Assembly: GCA_007120155.1 (NCBI GenBank)
Contig: SKOF01000392.1
Coordinates: 1-5,114 of the forward strand
Length of the DNA stretch: 5,114 nucleotides
Source of the DNA: Thioalkalivibrio sp.
GTDB taxonomy: Bacteria; Pseudomonadota; Gammaproteobacteria; Ectothiorhodospirales; Ectothiorhodospiraceae
Direction of reading: 5' to 3'
The first letter of the stretch is position 1. The number at the start of each line of letters is the position of its first letter. Made by a program: the position numbers and the translations under genes. A model generated the notes under the pieces. That model saw only the letters and a program-made list of their open reading frames with translations, made no database searches and had not been told where the DNA came from. Below are positions 1 through 5,114 of this stretch, in pieces.

Positions 1-19
1 AGACAGACACCCCCCGCAG

Positions 20-96
20 CGTAGGAGCCCAGTCCCCTGGGCGATCCGGTCCGGCACCGGTGGATCATTCTTCGCCCGGAGGACCGGGCTCCTACG
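20..96. repeat. Head-to-head pair of REP-like palindromes (BIME-like element)
   Basis: Two 26-nt units face each other at 20-45 (plus) and 71-96 (minus). Each starts CGTAGGAGCCC, so 20-30 and 86-96 form a perfect 11-bp inverted repeat. Each unit then folds into its own hairpin: GCCCAG/CTGGGC (27-32/37-42, loop TCCC) and, read on the minus strand, GCCCGG/CCGGGC (89-84/79-74, loop TCCT). The two units differ at both partners of one base pair (A-T in one, G-C in the other), so the fold is kept. A GTAG head followed by a short GC-rich hairpin, in inverted pairs, is the known form of REP elements mobilised by RAYT (TnpA_REP) transposases. The 25-nt spacer (46-70) has its own CCGGT/ACCGG stem (46-50/56-60). 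The pair lies downstream of a minus-strand operon end, where such elements often sit and can affect mRNA 3' ends. No RAYT gene is in the window. Confidence 0.75.
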
Positions 97-142
97 GGAA
101 GAATCCTGCATCGCAGCAACCAGCCGGATGAATAACCTGTTG

Positions 143-230
143 CCAGATATCTCACCACCCTTCTGCTGCGGCCACTGATCTGCGCGCTGTGGCGGAGCGT
201 ACTCGCTACGAACGGCGGTGAGATATCCGG
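143..230. repeat. Imperfect inverted repeat spanning the 3' end of the GT2 gene
   Basis: The left arm (143-159) and right arm (214-230) pair at 15 of 17 positions, including a perfect 11-bp core, GATATCTCACC (146-156) against GGTGAGATATC (217-227). The 54-nt spacer contains two shorter stems, GCCAC/GTGGC (171-175/189-193) and AGCG/CGCT (196-199/204-207), so a three-way-junction fold is possible on either strand. The right arm encodes the last residues of the minus-strand GT2 gene, and its stop codon (TAG, 208-206) falls in the spacer. No T-run follows, so it is not a classic intrinsic terminator. It could stabilise the mRNA 3' end, or be an inverted partial copy of the gene's tail. The arms are seen directly; any function is inference. 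Confidence 0.5.
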
Positions 231-1123
231 GCCAGGTAGAAATCGGCGATGCGCCGGTAGGCGCCGGCCGGGAACAGGATCTGCATGGCGATGACCATCG
301 CGAGCCGCGGCCTGTAGCACCGGTGTCCGACGGCGGACGCATAGAGCGTCAGTGCCTTCCAGAGCCTTCCCGATCGGGCATACGACTTTGCAAGAAACCA
401 TCCCCGGTGGCCATGGTACGCACGCGCCGGAATCTCGCTCCTGATGCCCTCCAGCCAGCGCAGCCGGACCTCCGGCACCGATCGCGCCGAGATTCTTTCC
501 GGGTCCGCCACGTCCCGCCACACGACCGACGGTTCGGCAAGCAGATGAAAATGCATCCCGTGAAGGTAGAGCCGGATGGCGAAATCCGTGTCCTGACCGT
601 AGGGGAGTCCTTCCAGATACCGGACCTCGCGGGCGACAGACGTGGGCACCACCAGAGAGGACGTGGCCACGAAACCGCGTTCGCAGAGCAGGTACTCGGC
701 CATGTGTTCCCCGGGCGCGAGCCCCCGGGGCGGTTTCACGTTGTACCTGCCGCCGCCGCGATCGACCCGTACCCGCCCATGAACGACGGTTTCCGGTGAC
801 GTGCGCAGGACCGCGGCGACGGCTTCCAGATGATGCGGCATGAACCGGTCATCCGAGTCGAGAAAGGCGACATAACGCCCGCGCGCCGCGTCAATCCCCC
901 GGTTCCGGGCGGTATTGGCACCGCTGTGATCCTGCCGGATCAGGCGAATGCGGCGGTCCCCGAGCGCTTCCGGCACGGCGTCCGGGTTGTCGTCCGAGCC
1001 GTCGTCCACAACGATGATCTCGAAGTCCCGGCATGTCTGCGCCAGCACCGACCGGATGGTCTCACCCAGGAGGTGCGCACGGTTATAGACGGGTATCACA
1101 ACCGTGAAAAGCGGCTGGCTCAT
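206..1123 (-). CDS. GT2-family glycosyltransferase (GT-A fold), 305 aa
   Basis: A GT2 glycosyltransferase, which moves a sugar from a nucleotide-sugar donor to an acceptor on the cytoplasmic side of the membrane. The N-terminus carries the family hallmarks: FTVVIPVYNR (residues 6-15), VVDDGSDD (38-45), the ARNRG segment (72-76), and the metal and donor-binding motif FLDSDD (87-92). QDTDF (177-181) sits where the family usually has ED-type catalytic acids, so the base is probably D178 or D180. The C-terminal third is basic and rich in aromatic residues, with no clear transmembrane helix. I chose ATG 1123 because the GT2 core begins six residues later. An upstream ATG (1156) lacks a ribosome site. 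A TTG at 1132 lies 9 nt after GAGAGGG and is a fair alternative. It is the last gene of the minus-strand block, 106 bp after the preceding GT2. The donor sugar and linkage cannot be read from the sequence. Confidence 0.9.
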   Translation of the reverse strand: MSQPLFTVVIPVYNRAHLLGETIRSVLAQTCRDFEIIVVDDGSDDNPDAVPEALGDRRIRLIRQDHSGANTARNRGIDAARGRYVAFLDSDDRFMPHHLEAVAAVLRTSPETVVHGRVRVDRGGGRYNVKPPRGLAPGEHMAEYLLCERGFVATSSLVVPTSVAREVRYLEGLPYGQDTDFAIRLYLHGMHFHLLAEPSVVWRDVADPERISARSVPEVRLRWLEGIRSEIPARAYHGHRGWFLAKSYARSGRLWKALTLYASAVGHRCYRPRLAMVIAMQILFPAGAYRRIADFYLARISHRRS

Positions 1124-1194
1124 GTCCGCCAAGAGACCCCACCCTCTCCCGGGCATCGGGCGCGCGGGCCCGACGACGTCTGATGCGGCGCCAT
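1120..1194 (-). CDS. Possible 24-codon leader ORF before the GT2 gene
   Basis: ATG at 1194 is preceded, after a 7-nt spacer, by GGGAAGGG (1209-1202). This is the best purine-rich ribosome-binding candidate I saw next to a start in this block. The frame runs 24 codons and ends with TGA at 1122-1120, overlapping the downstream GT2 start as ATGA. The peptide is rich in Gly, Arg, Ser and Pro, has one Cys, and matches nothing I recognise. The GT2 start at 1123 has only weak Shine-Dalgarno sequence at normal distance, so this ORF could deliver terminating ribosomes to it. Short open frames are common in GC-rich DNA. The case rests on the ribosome site and the overlap, and it may be chance. Confidence 0.25.
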   Translation of the reverse strand: MAPHQTSSGPRARCPGEGGVSWRT

Positions 1195-1229
1195 GGATGC
1201 GCCCTTCCCGGTATTCGCGTCGTCCCGCA

Positions 1230-2189
1230 TCAACCCCCCTGAACGTGGCGGTAGTTCTCCAGCTTCCATCCCAGCAGACCGCTCATCACCCCGAGTTGCG
1301 TGGACAGGTGTTGCAGCAGATCGACCTCCACATACCTGCGCCGCCCCCGGATGAACCGCCACACCTGCTGCAACGCCCGGACGTTCTGATACCCCGCGAA
1401 GGCGAGAAGGTACACGACGGCCTGTAAACGCGGGCGCAGAATGAAATGCATCCTCGCCAGGGCATTGCCGTAGCACAGCGCGCGTCTGAACACCCAGCGC
1501 CGGGTCAGCCGCTCCTCGGGAACACGCTCCGTCAGCCGCGCGGCATTGTGCCAGTGAATCGAGTATCCAAGCCGCTTCAACTGAATGAAATAGAGCTCGT
1601 CCTCTCCCCCGGTGAGTGCCATGCGATGATCGAAACGCAGACCGGAACGCCGGATCACCTCGGACCGGATCAGGACATTGCCGCTCGCCGCGCGGGGCAC
1701 TTGCTCGCCGTCACGGTACGTCTTTCTCCGGAAGATGCTTGCGTGCGCCACCCACGCCGGCGCCGAATCGGGGAATGACCGTACCACCGGCCCTGTCACC
1801 ACATCCGCCCGGTACGCACGCTGCGCGTCGAGCAGCGCCTGCAGCCACCGGGGATCCGCCACCTCGTCATCGTCCATGAACGACAGGAAGTCGCATGCCT
1901 CGTCGGCCGCCGCCGTGTCCAGCGCCCGGTTTCGCGCGTGGCTGATGCCTTGCTCCGGCACCGGCAGGTAGGTCAAAGGGAACGGGAAACCGGCCGCCAG
2001 GGCATCAAACACGGGGCGGGCGGAACCCCGGGCATCATTGTCGATGAGATACACCCGAAGCGTCACCCCCGGTGTGGAGATTTCCTGGGCGGCAATGCTC
2101 TCCAGTGTGCGCCGCAGACTGCGCGGACGCCCAAAGGTGGGGATGAACAGGCTGACCGCGATCCGGCCTTGTGGGACATCAGGTTTCAT
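1230..2189 (-). CDS. GT2-family glycosyltransferase, 319 aa
   Basis: A second GT2 enzyme, from a different subfamily than its downstream neighbour. It has VSLFIPTFGRP (12-22), YLIDND (47-52) in place of the usual VDDGS, QGISHARNRAL (80-90), FMDDDE (104-109) as the DxD-type metal site, and TGGEDELYF (193-201), whose ED pair fits the catalytic position. After the catalytic domain, TERVPEERLTRRWVFRRA and a mildly hydrophobic stretch (VVYLLAFAGY) suggest peripheral membrane contact rather than a real transmembrane anchor. ATG 2189 is chosen over in-frame ATG 2252, which would add 21 residues encoded inside the FkbM gene and unlike any GT2 N-terminus. The start overlaps the FkbM stop by 11 nt and has no Shine-Dalgarno at normal distance, so it is probably translationally coupled. 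It would act in the same glycan pathway. Donor and acceptor are unknown. Confidence 0.9.
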   Translation of the reverse strand: MKPDVPQGRIAVSLFIPTFGRPRSLRRTLESIAAQEISTPGVTLRVYLIDNDARGSARPVFDALAAGFPFPLTYLPVPEQGISHARNRALDTAAADEACDFLSFMDDDEVADPRWLQALLDAQRAYRADVVTGPVVRSFPDSAPAWVAHASIFRRKTYRDGEQVPRAASGNVLIRSEVIRRSGLRFDHRMALTGGEDELYFIQLKRLGYSIHWHNAARLTERVPEERLTRRWVFRRALCYGNALARMHFILRPRLQAVVYLLAFAGYQNVRALQQVWRFIRGRRRYVEVDLLQHLSTQLGVMSGLLGWKLENYRHVQGG

Positions 2190-2907
2190 TGACGTAGAGG
2201 AAATCCCCGAACCAGTCGTCTCTCGGCACATGCGCCCGCTGCCTGAAGCCATGACGGATCAGGTACTCATGGACCGGCTGATAGAGGGACTGACCATGAT
2301 AGACCTCCCGGTGCTCGAGTTCGGCGATGATATAGCGCACGGTGGAGATGCGCTCGCCCAGACCCTGCAATGCCTGCATGCCCGCTCCCTGCACATCCAT
2401 GCAGATCAGATCGATCGATCCGATGCCCTGTTCCCTGCAGTACGTGTCCAGCCTGATTGCCGGTACCCGCACCCGGGTCTGGTCATAACGCTGAAGGTAA
2501 TCATCCCGTGCGCGGAAGCATGACGATGCGCCGATATTGGTGACCGGATTGCCCCGGCCGTCCGTGATCTCCCGGCCATCCGCCCACCGGGAGGCCGTGA
2601 CCGGATAGAACGTGATCTCGGTATCCTCGTCCCATACGGCCGCCTCCACCAACCGGATACGCCGCCGCCAGCGCAGGTTGCGGCGGCACATCCGGACCGC
2701 CTCCGGATTGCATTCGAACGCCGTGACGTCGGCGTGGAAATGGTCTCTGAGCCGCACCGAGTCATGACCATCCCTGGCGCCCAGCTCGAAGATGCGCCTT
2801 ACTTTCGCCGGGTCGATCCGTGCCGTAAACTCCCGTGCCAGATAGTCCGAATGGCCACCCGTTGACCAGAATCCCATCCGGGGTAGATACCAGTGCCTGG
2901 CGCTCAT
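2179..2907 (-). CDS. FkbM-family SAM-dependent methyltransferase, 242 aa
   Basis: A class I Rossmann methyltransferase of the FkbM type. Members named for FkbM in FK506 synthesis O-methylate hydroxyl groups, and in polysaccharide clusters they are usually assigned to sugar methylation. Visible motifs are the SAM-binding loop FELGARDGHDS (40-50), the acidic ribose-binding end of strand 2 in TAFECNP (62-68, E65), and the FkbM signature region IDLICMDVQGAGMQAL (165-180). The usual form of that signature is close to DLIKIDVEGAE, and here two acids are Q173 and G176. The length is normal for the family. ATG 2907 is the only sensible start, since an in-frame TAA lies 18 nt upstream. No strong ribosome site precedes it. 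It is the first gene of the minus-strand block and shares 11 nt with the next gene. Methylation of a sugar hydroxyl in the encoded glycan is inference; the exact position is unknown. Confidence 0.88.
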   Translation of the reverse strand: MSARHWYLPRMGFWSTGGHSDYLAREFTARIDPAKVRRIFELGARDGHDSVRLRDHFHADVTAFECNPEAVRMCRRNLRWRRRIRLVEAAVWDEDTEITFYPVTASRWADGREITDGRGNPVTNIGASSCFRARDDYLQRYDQTRVRVPAIRLDTYCREQGIGSIDLICMDVQGAGMQALQGLGERISTVRYIIAELEHREVYHGQSLYQPVHEYLIRHGFRQRAHVPRDDWFGDFLYVNET

Positions 2908-3002
2908 GGGTTTCGTGGATCTGCCTTAATGGAGAGGATGCCGGAATTCTCCCACAGCCGGATGGATGCCTCCACATGCGCGAGCCGACATTGCCGCAGC
3001 AT
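2904..3002 (-). CDS. Doubtful 32-codon ORF overlapping the FkbM start
   Basis: ATG 3002 opens a 32-codon frame ending in TGA (2906-2904) that overlaps the FkbM ATG as ATGA. Its second half, containing HVEASIRLWENSGILSI, has a more protein-like composition than the Arg/Gly/Pro-rich shadow frames nearby. There is no Shine-Dalgarno before ATG 3002. The frame stays open further upstream (to 3170), but there it runs antisense to the GT4 gene. It could be a leader peptide, a remnant of the C-terminus of a lost gene, or noise. I do not recognise the sequence. Confidence 0.15.
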   Translation of the reverse strand: MLRQCRLAHVEASIRLWENSGILSIKADPRNP

Positions 3003-3068
3003 GCGCCCGGCACCGGCGGGTGCAGATGCGCCGCTCCGTTGAATCGACAGGACCCGCCAGGCCCGCAC
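2908..3068. promoter_or_regulatory. Divergent intergenic region between FkbM and GT4 genes
   Basis: These 161 bp separate two genes pointing away from each other, so promoters for both the minus-strand block and the plus-strand GT4 gene are expected here. I see no convincing paired -35/-10 boxes. There is a small GCACC/GGTGC hairpin (3010-3014/3019-3023, loop GGCG) that would lie in the GT4 5' leader. AGGA at 3049-3052 is 16 nt before the GT4 ATG, too far for a good ribosome site. The promoter role is inferred from gene orientation only. Confidence 0.35.
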
Positions 3069-4166
3069 ATGGACAACCCCGTACCACTGCATATCTACGG
3101 CGGCTTCGGCGCCCCCTGCGGTTACAAGACCCATACGCTGTCGTTCGCCAGGGCATTGGCGCGCATCCATCCGGTCCGGCTGCGTCTGCTGGGCGAACGG
3201 CTGGAGCCGTCATCGCTGCCCGACGACCTGCAAGGTCTGTTGGAACAGGATCAGGACACCCTTCCCGACATCGCCCTGTACATCGGCGGCATGCATGATT
3301 TTCCCCGGCTGCCGGGCCGGTTTCGCATCGGCTATGCCGTGTTCGAGACGACCCGGCTGCCCGAGCGGCTGCTGCGTGCCTTCGACGGCCTTGATCAGAT
3401 CTGGGTACCCACCACATGGTGCCGCGCGCAGTTGATCCACAACCGGATCGACCCGGCGCGCATCCGGATTGTCCCGGAGGGGGTGGATACCGATAGCTAC
3501 TCCCCCGCTCCCGAACGCCGGGCCGGGGACGCGACGCCCTTTCGCTTCCTGTGTGTCGGCAAGTGGGAGACGCGCAAATGCCAGGAGGAACTGATCCGCA
3601 CCTTCGTCCGGACATTCGGCCCGGACGAGAACGTCGAGCTGATCATCCACGGGCACAACCCCTTCGTGCCCGGCTTCTCCCTGGAAGATGCGATCACCCG
3701 GGCCCGGGGCCGCGCCCGGCATCGAATCATCGCCAGTCCCCCGCTGTCGGAAGCGGAGCTGGTGGATCTTTATCGCCGCTGCGATGCCCTGGTGCTGCCG
3801 ACCCGCGGCGAGGCCTGGGGACTCCCCATCACCGAGGCCATGGCCTGCGCCCTGCCGGTCATCGCCACCGCCCATGGCGGTCCGCTGGATTTCCTGCATG
3901 ACGACCACGCCTATCCGCTGCCCGTCTCCAGACTCAGGCGTGTCCGCGACCGCTCGAACTTCCGCCCCGGCCGCCACTTCGGACGCTGGGCCGAACCCGA
4001 CTGGAAGGCACTGGCGTCCATCATGCGCCACGTGGTCGAGCATCCGCTTCAGGCACGTGCCGTCGGGGCCCGGGCAAGGCGGTATGCCGAGCAGCACCTC
4101 ACCTGGCACCATGCGGCGGAAAAGGCGGCACGCGTCCTGAAGGATCTGTCCAGTACCGCTCCCTGA
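3069..4166 (+). CDS. GT4-family (GT-B fold) glycosyltransferase, 365 aa
   Basis: A retaining GT4 enzyme with two Rossmann-like domains. The N-terminal acceptor domain begins IYGGFGAPCGYKTHTLSFARAL (residues 9-30) and includes GYAVFETTRLPERLL (88-102) and IWVPTTWCRAQLI (111-123). The linker IVPEGVDTDSYSP (134-146) is the classic GT4 boundary. The C-terminal donor domain carries FLCVGKWETRK (160-170) and the full EX7E motif, E248 and E256 in EAWGLPITE, followed by ALPVIATAHGG. The C-terminal helix ends near residue 365, typical for the family. ATG 3069 is preferred to the longer open frame beginning at 2835, whose extra 78 residues are not GT-like and run antisense into FkbM. No strong Shine-Dalgarno is seen. 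It is the only plus-strand gene here, divergent from FkbM and overlapping the next gene's 3' end by 68 bp. Donor sugar unknown. Confidence 0.9.
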   Translation: MDNPVPLHIYGGFGAPCGYKTHTLSFARALARIHPVRLRLLGERLEPSSLPDDLQGLLEQDQDTLPDIALYIGGMHDFPRLPGRFRIGYAVFETTRLPERLLRAFDGLDQIWVPTTWCRAQLIHNRIDPARIRIVPEGVDTDSYSPAPERRAGDATPFRFLCVGKWETRKCQEELIRTFVRTFGPDENVELIIHGHNPFVPGFSLEDAITRARGRARHRIIASPPLSEAELVDLYRRCDALVLPTRGEAWGLPITEAMACALPVIATAHGGPLDFLHDDHAYPLPVSRLRRVRDRSNFRPGRHFGRWAEPDWKALASIMRHVVEHPLQARAVGARARRYAEQHLTWHHAAEKAARVLKDLSSTAP

Positions 4167-5114
4167 GACGCGATGCCGCCGCCGCGCACATCTCGCGGCG
4201 CGCCTGCGCATCCGACAGCAGGTTGAGCACCGCGTCGGCGAATTCCTGCGCCGATGCGGCGATCGCCAGATGACCGGCGTCGAAGTCCAGACCCTCCATG
4301 CCCACGGGCGTGGTCACGACGGCCCTGTGATGGGCGATGGCCTCCAGGATCTTGATGCGCGTGCCGCCCCCGGCGCGCAACGGACAAATCGCCACGTCCG
4401 CGGCCTGGTAGATTCCGGAGAGATCCTCCACGTAGCCGTGAACGTTCACCGATGGATCCTCCGCCAGCTCACGGGCCAGCTTCCGGCGTATCCCCGCGCC
4501 GACCACATGAAACCGGACCTTTCCGGGAAACCGCGTCTTCACCTCTGGCCAGATCTCCCGGAAGAACCAGCGCACCCCGTCCCGGTTGGGCAGGTAGCCC
4601 ATGGAACCGACAAACAGGATCGCGGCCTCCCGGGACACGGCCCGCTGATCGTTCTCCACGATGTCACCCACATAGCGATTGGGAAAGACCTCCACATGGG
4701 CCGAACCGAACACCTCCGACAGACCCTGGCGATCCACATCGGAGCAGACGAAGACCCGGTCCGCCGCCGGGACCCGGCGGGCCTCCTCCTCACGGAAGGC
4801 ATCCGCCATCCGGAGATAGCGCCGTTCCAGCGAACGGTTGTCCTCCGCGCGCGCCAACCCCGCAATCCGCCCATGGCACAGGGAATCCCAGTCATCGAGA
4901 TCGAGCCACAGCGCCCGCCCGCGCGCCGGGTCGGGCAGACACGACAATACGGGCATCATGTAGAGCCTGAACACCAGCACGATGTCGGCGTCACGGAGGA
5001 GCGCCTGCGCCTGCACCGGGACCCGCAGGTCCGCCATCGCGGCCTGGGGGCCGCCGTCGACCGGCCAGCGGGATCTCCATGCCTGCGGCAGCCGCCGGAG
5101 CATCCGTCGCAGTC
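4099..5114 (-). CDS. GT4-type glycosyltransferase, 5' end beyond the window
   Basis: A GT-B fold sugar transferase of the GT4 type. Numbering from the in-window ATG at 5103, it shows LDLDDWDS (67-74), RVFVCSDVDRQGL (116-128), FPNRYV (140-145), FVGSMGYLPNRDGVRWF (164-180), and the donor-site block GGGTRIKILEA (245-255), then VTTPVGMEGLDF (263-274). In this subgroup the first glutamate of EX7E is replaced by the GGGTR loop and only the second (E254) remains. The frame stays open from 5103 to the window edge, and the usual N-terminal acceptor-domain start is missing. ATG 5103 is therefore probably internal and the gene partial. The last 22 or so residues, after RERYW, are Pro/Gly/Arg-rich and overlap the convergent GT4 gene. 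The same family architecture occurs in polysaccharide clusters, including those tied to PEP-CTERM/exosortase, but nothing here shows such a link. Confidence 0.87.
   Translation of the reverse strand, partial: LRRMLRRLPQAWRSRWPVDGGPQAAMADLRVPVQAQALLRDADIVLVFRLYMMPVLSCLPDPARGRALWLDLDDWDSLCHGRIAGLARAEDNRSLERRYLRMADAFREEEARRVPAADRVFVCSDVDRQGLSEVFGSAHVEVFPNRYVGDIVENDQRAVSREAAILFVGSMGYLPNRDGVRWFFREIWPEVKTRFPGKVRFHVVGAGIRRKLARELAEDPSVNVHGYVEDLSGIYQAADVAICPLRAGGGTRIKILEAIAHHRAVVTTPVGMEGLDFDAGHLAIAASAQEFADAVLNLLSDAQARREMCAAAASRLRERYWTDPSGRVPPFPPHGAR
4180..4200 (+). terminator. Weak hairpin downstream of the plus-strand GT4 gene
   Basis: CGCCGCG (4180-4186) and CGCGGCG (4194-4200) form a perfect 7-bp stem with a 7-nt loop, beginning 14 nt after the GT4 stop codon. 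No T-run follows, and the stretch is also coding sequence of the convergent gene (an Ala-rich segment). It may slow transcription, or it may just reflect GC-rich codons. Confidence 0.2.

Noticed and set aside
116..143. GCAAC/GTTGC inverted repeat between the REP pair and the larger repeat
   Set aside because: Only 5 bp with no extension, expected by chance.
251..264. GCGCC/GGCGC hairpin near the GT2 3' end
   Set aside because: It is a 5-bp stem inside coding sequence, easily produced by Gly/Ala/Arg codons, with no T-run.
218..799. A 193-codon plus-strand frame across the GT2 gene
   Set aside because: It is antisense to a clear GT2 enzyme and has no recognisable motif.
1124..1156. ATG 1156 as the start of the last GT2 gene
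   Set aside because: There is no ribosome site upstream, and the added residues are not part of the GT2 fold. ATG 1123 or TTG 1132 fit better.
1156..1173. TCGGGC/GCCCGA hairpin between the two GT2 genes, considered as a terminator
   Set aside because: It is a short stem without a T-run in a GC-rich gap, and the two genes probably share a transcript.
2190..2252. ATG 2252 as the start of the upstream GT2 gene
   Set aside because: It would bury 63 nt more inside FkbM and add a low-complexity leader. MKPDV at 2189 gives a normal GT2 N-terminus.
2835..3068. N-terminal extension of the plus-strand GT4 by 78 residues
   Set aside because: The added residues look non-coding, run antisense into the FkbM start, and precede a normal GT4 N-terminus at 3069.
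3210..4211. A 333-codon open frame on the minus strand, fully antisense to the plus-strand GT4
   Set aside because: Its composition is Gly/Arg/Ala-rich without family motifs, while the plus strand has complete GT4 motifs. It is a high-GC shadow frame.
4452..4970. A Pro/Arg/Gly-rich plus-strand frame of 172 codons
   Set aside because: It is a shadow of the minus-strand GT4, with the biased composition expected from reading GC-rich codons backwards.

Overview
The window is GC-rich and mostly coding. It looks like a glycan (surface polysaccharide, O-antigen or exopolysaccharide) biosynthesis cluster from a proteobacterium. Four of its five genes are glycosyltransferases and the fifth is an FkbM-type methyltransferase. 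A head-to-head pair of GTAG-headed palindromes at the left end resembles REP/BIME elements, which are best known in gammaproteobacteria. No ribosomal or housekeeping gene allows a firmer placement, so the taxonomy is inference.

Layout. Positions 1-205 are non-coding and hold the REP-like pair (20-96) and the left part of a second inverted repeat (143-230). A three-gene block on the minus strand follows. In transcription order it is an FkbM methyltransferase (2907-2179), a GT2 glycosyltransferase (2189-1230, sharing 11 nt with the first gene) and a second GT2 glycosyltransferase (1123-206). A possible 24-codon leader ORF (1194-1120) sits just before the last gene and ends in an ATGA overlap with its start. 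To the right, a GT4 glycosyltransferase lies alone on the plus strand (3069-4166), divergent from the FkbM gene across 161 bp. A fifth gene, another GT4-type enzyme on the minus strand (4099 to the window edge), converges on it. Their 3' ends overlap by 68 bp on opposite strands, and the N-terminus of the fifth gene lies beyond the window.

How they work together. Two GT-A fold (GT2) and two GT-B fold (GT4) transferases would add sugars one after another to a growing glycan on the cytoplasmic face of the membrane. The FkbM enzyme would O-methylate a sugar. No flippase, polymerase, ligase, ABC exporter, initiating phosphoglycosyltransferase or nucleotide-sugar synthesis gene is visible, so the polymer, its sugars and its export route cannot be named from this window.

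I see no CRISPR array, tRNA, rRNA, transposase, integrase or defence gene. The least ordinary signals are non-coding or architectural: the palindromes at the left end, the candidate leader ORF and the antisense overlap of two 3' ends. I do not see convincing evidence of a wholly new system.
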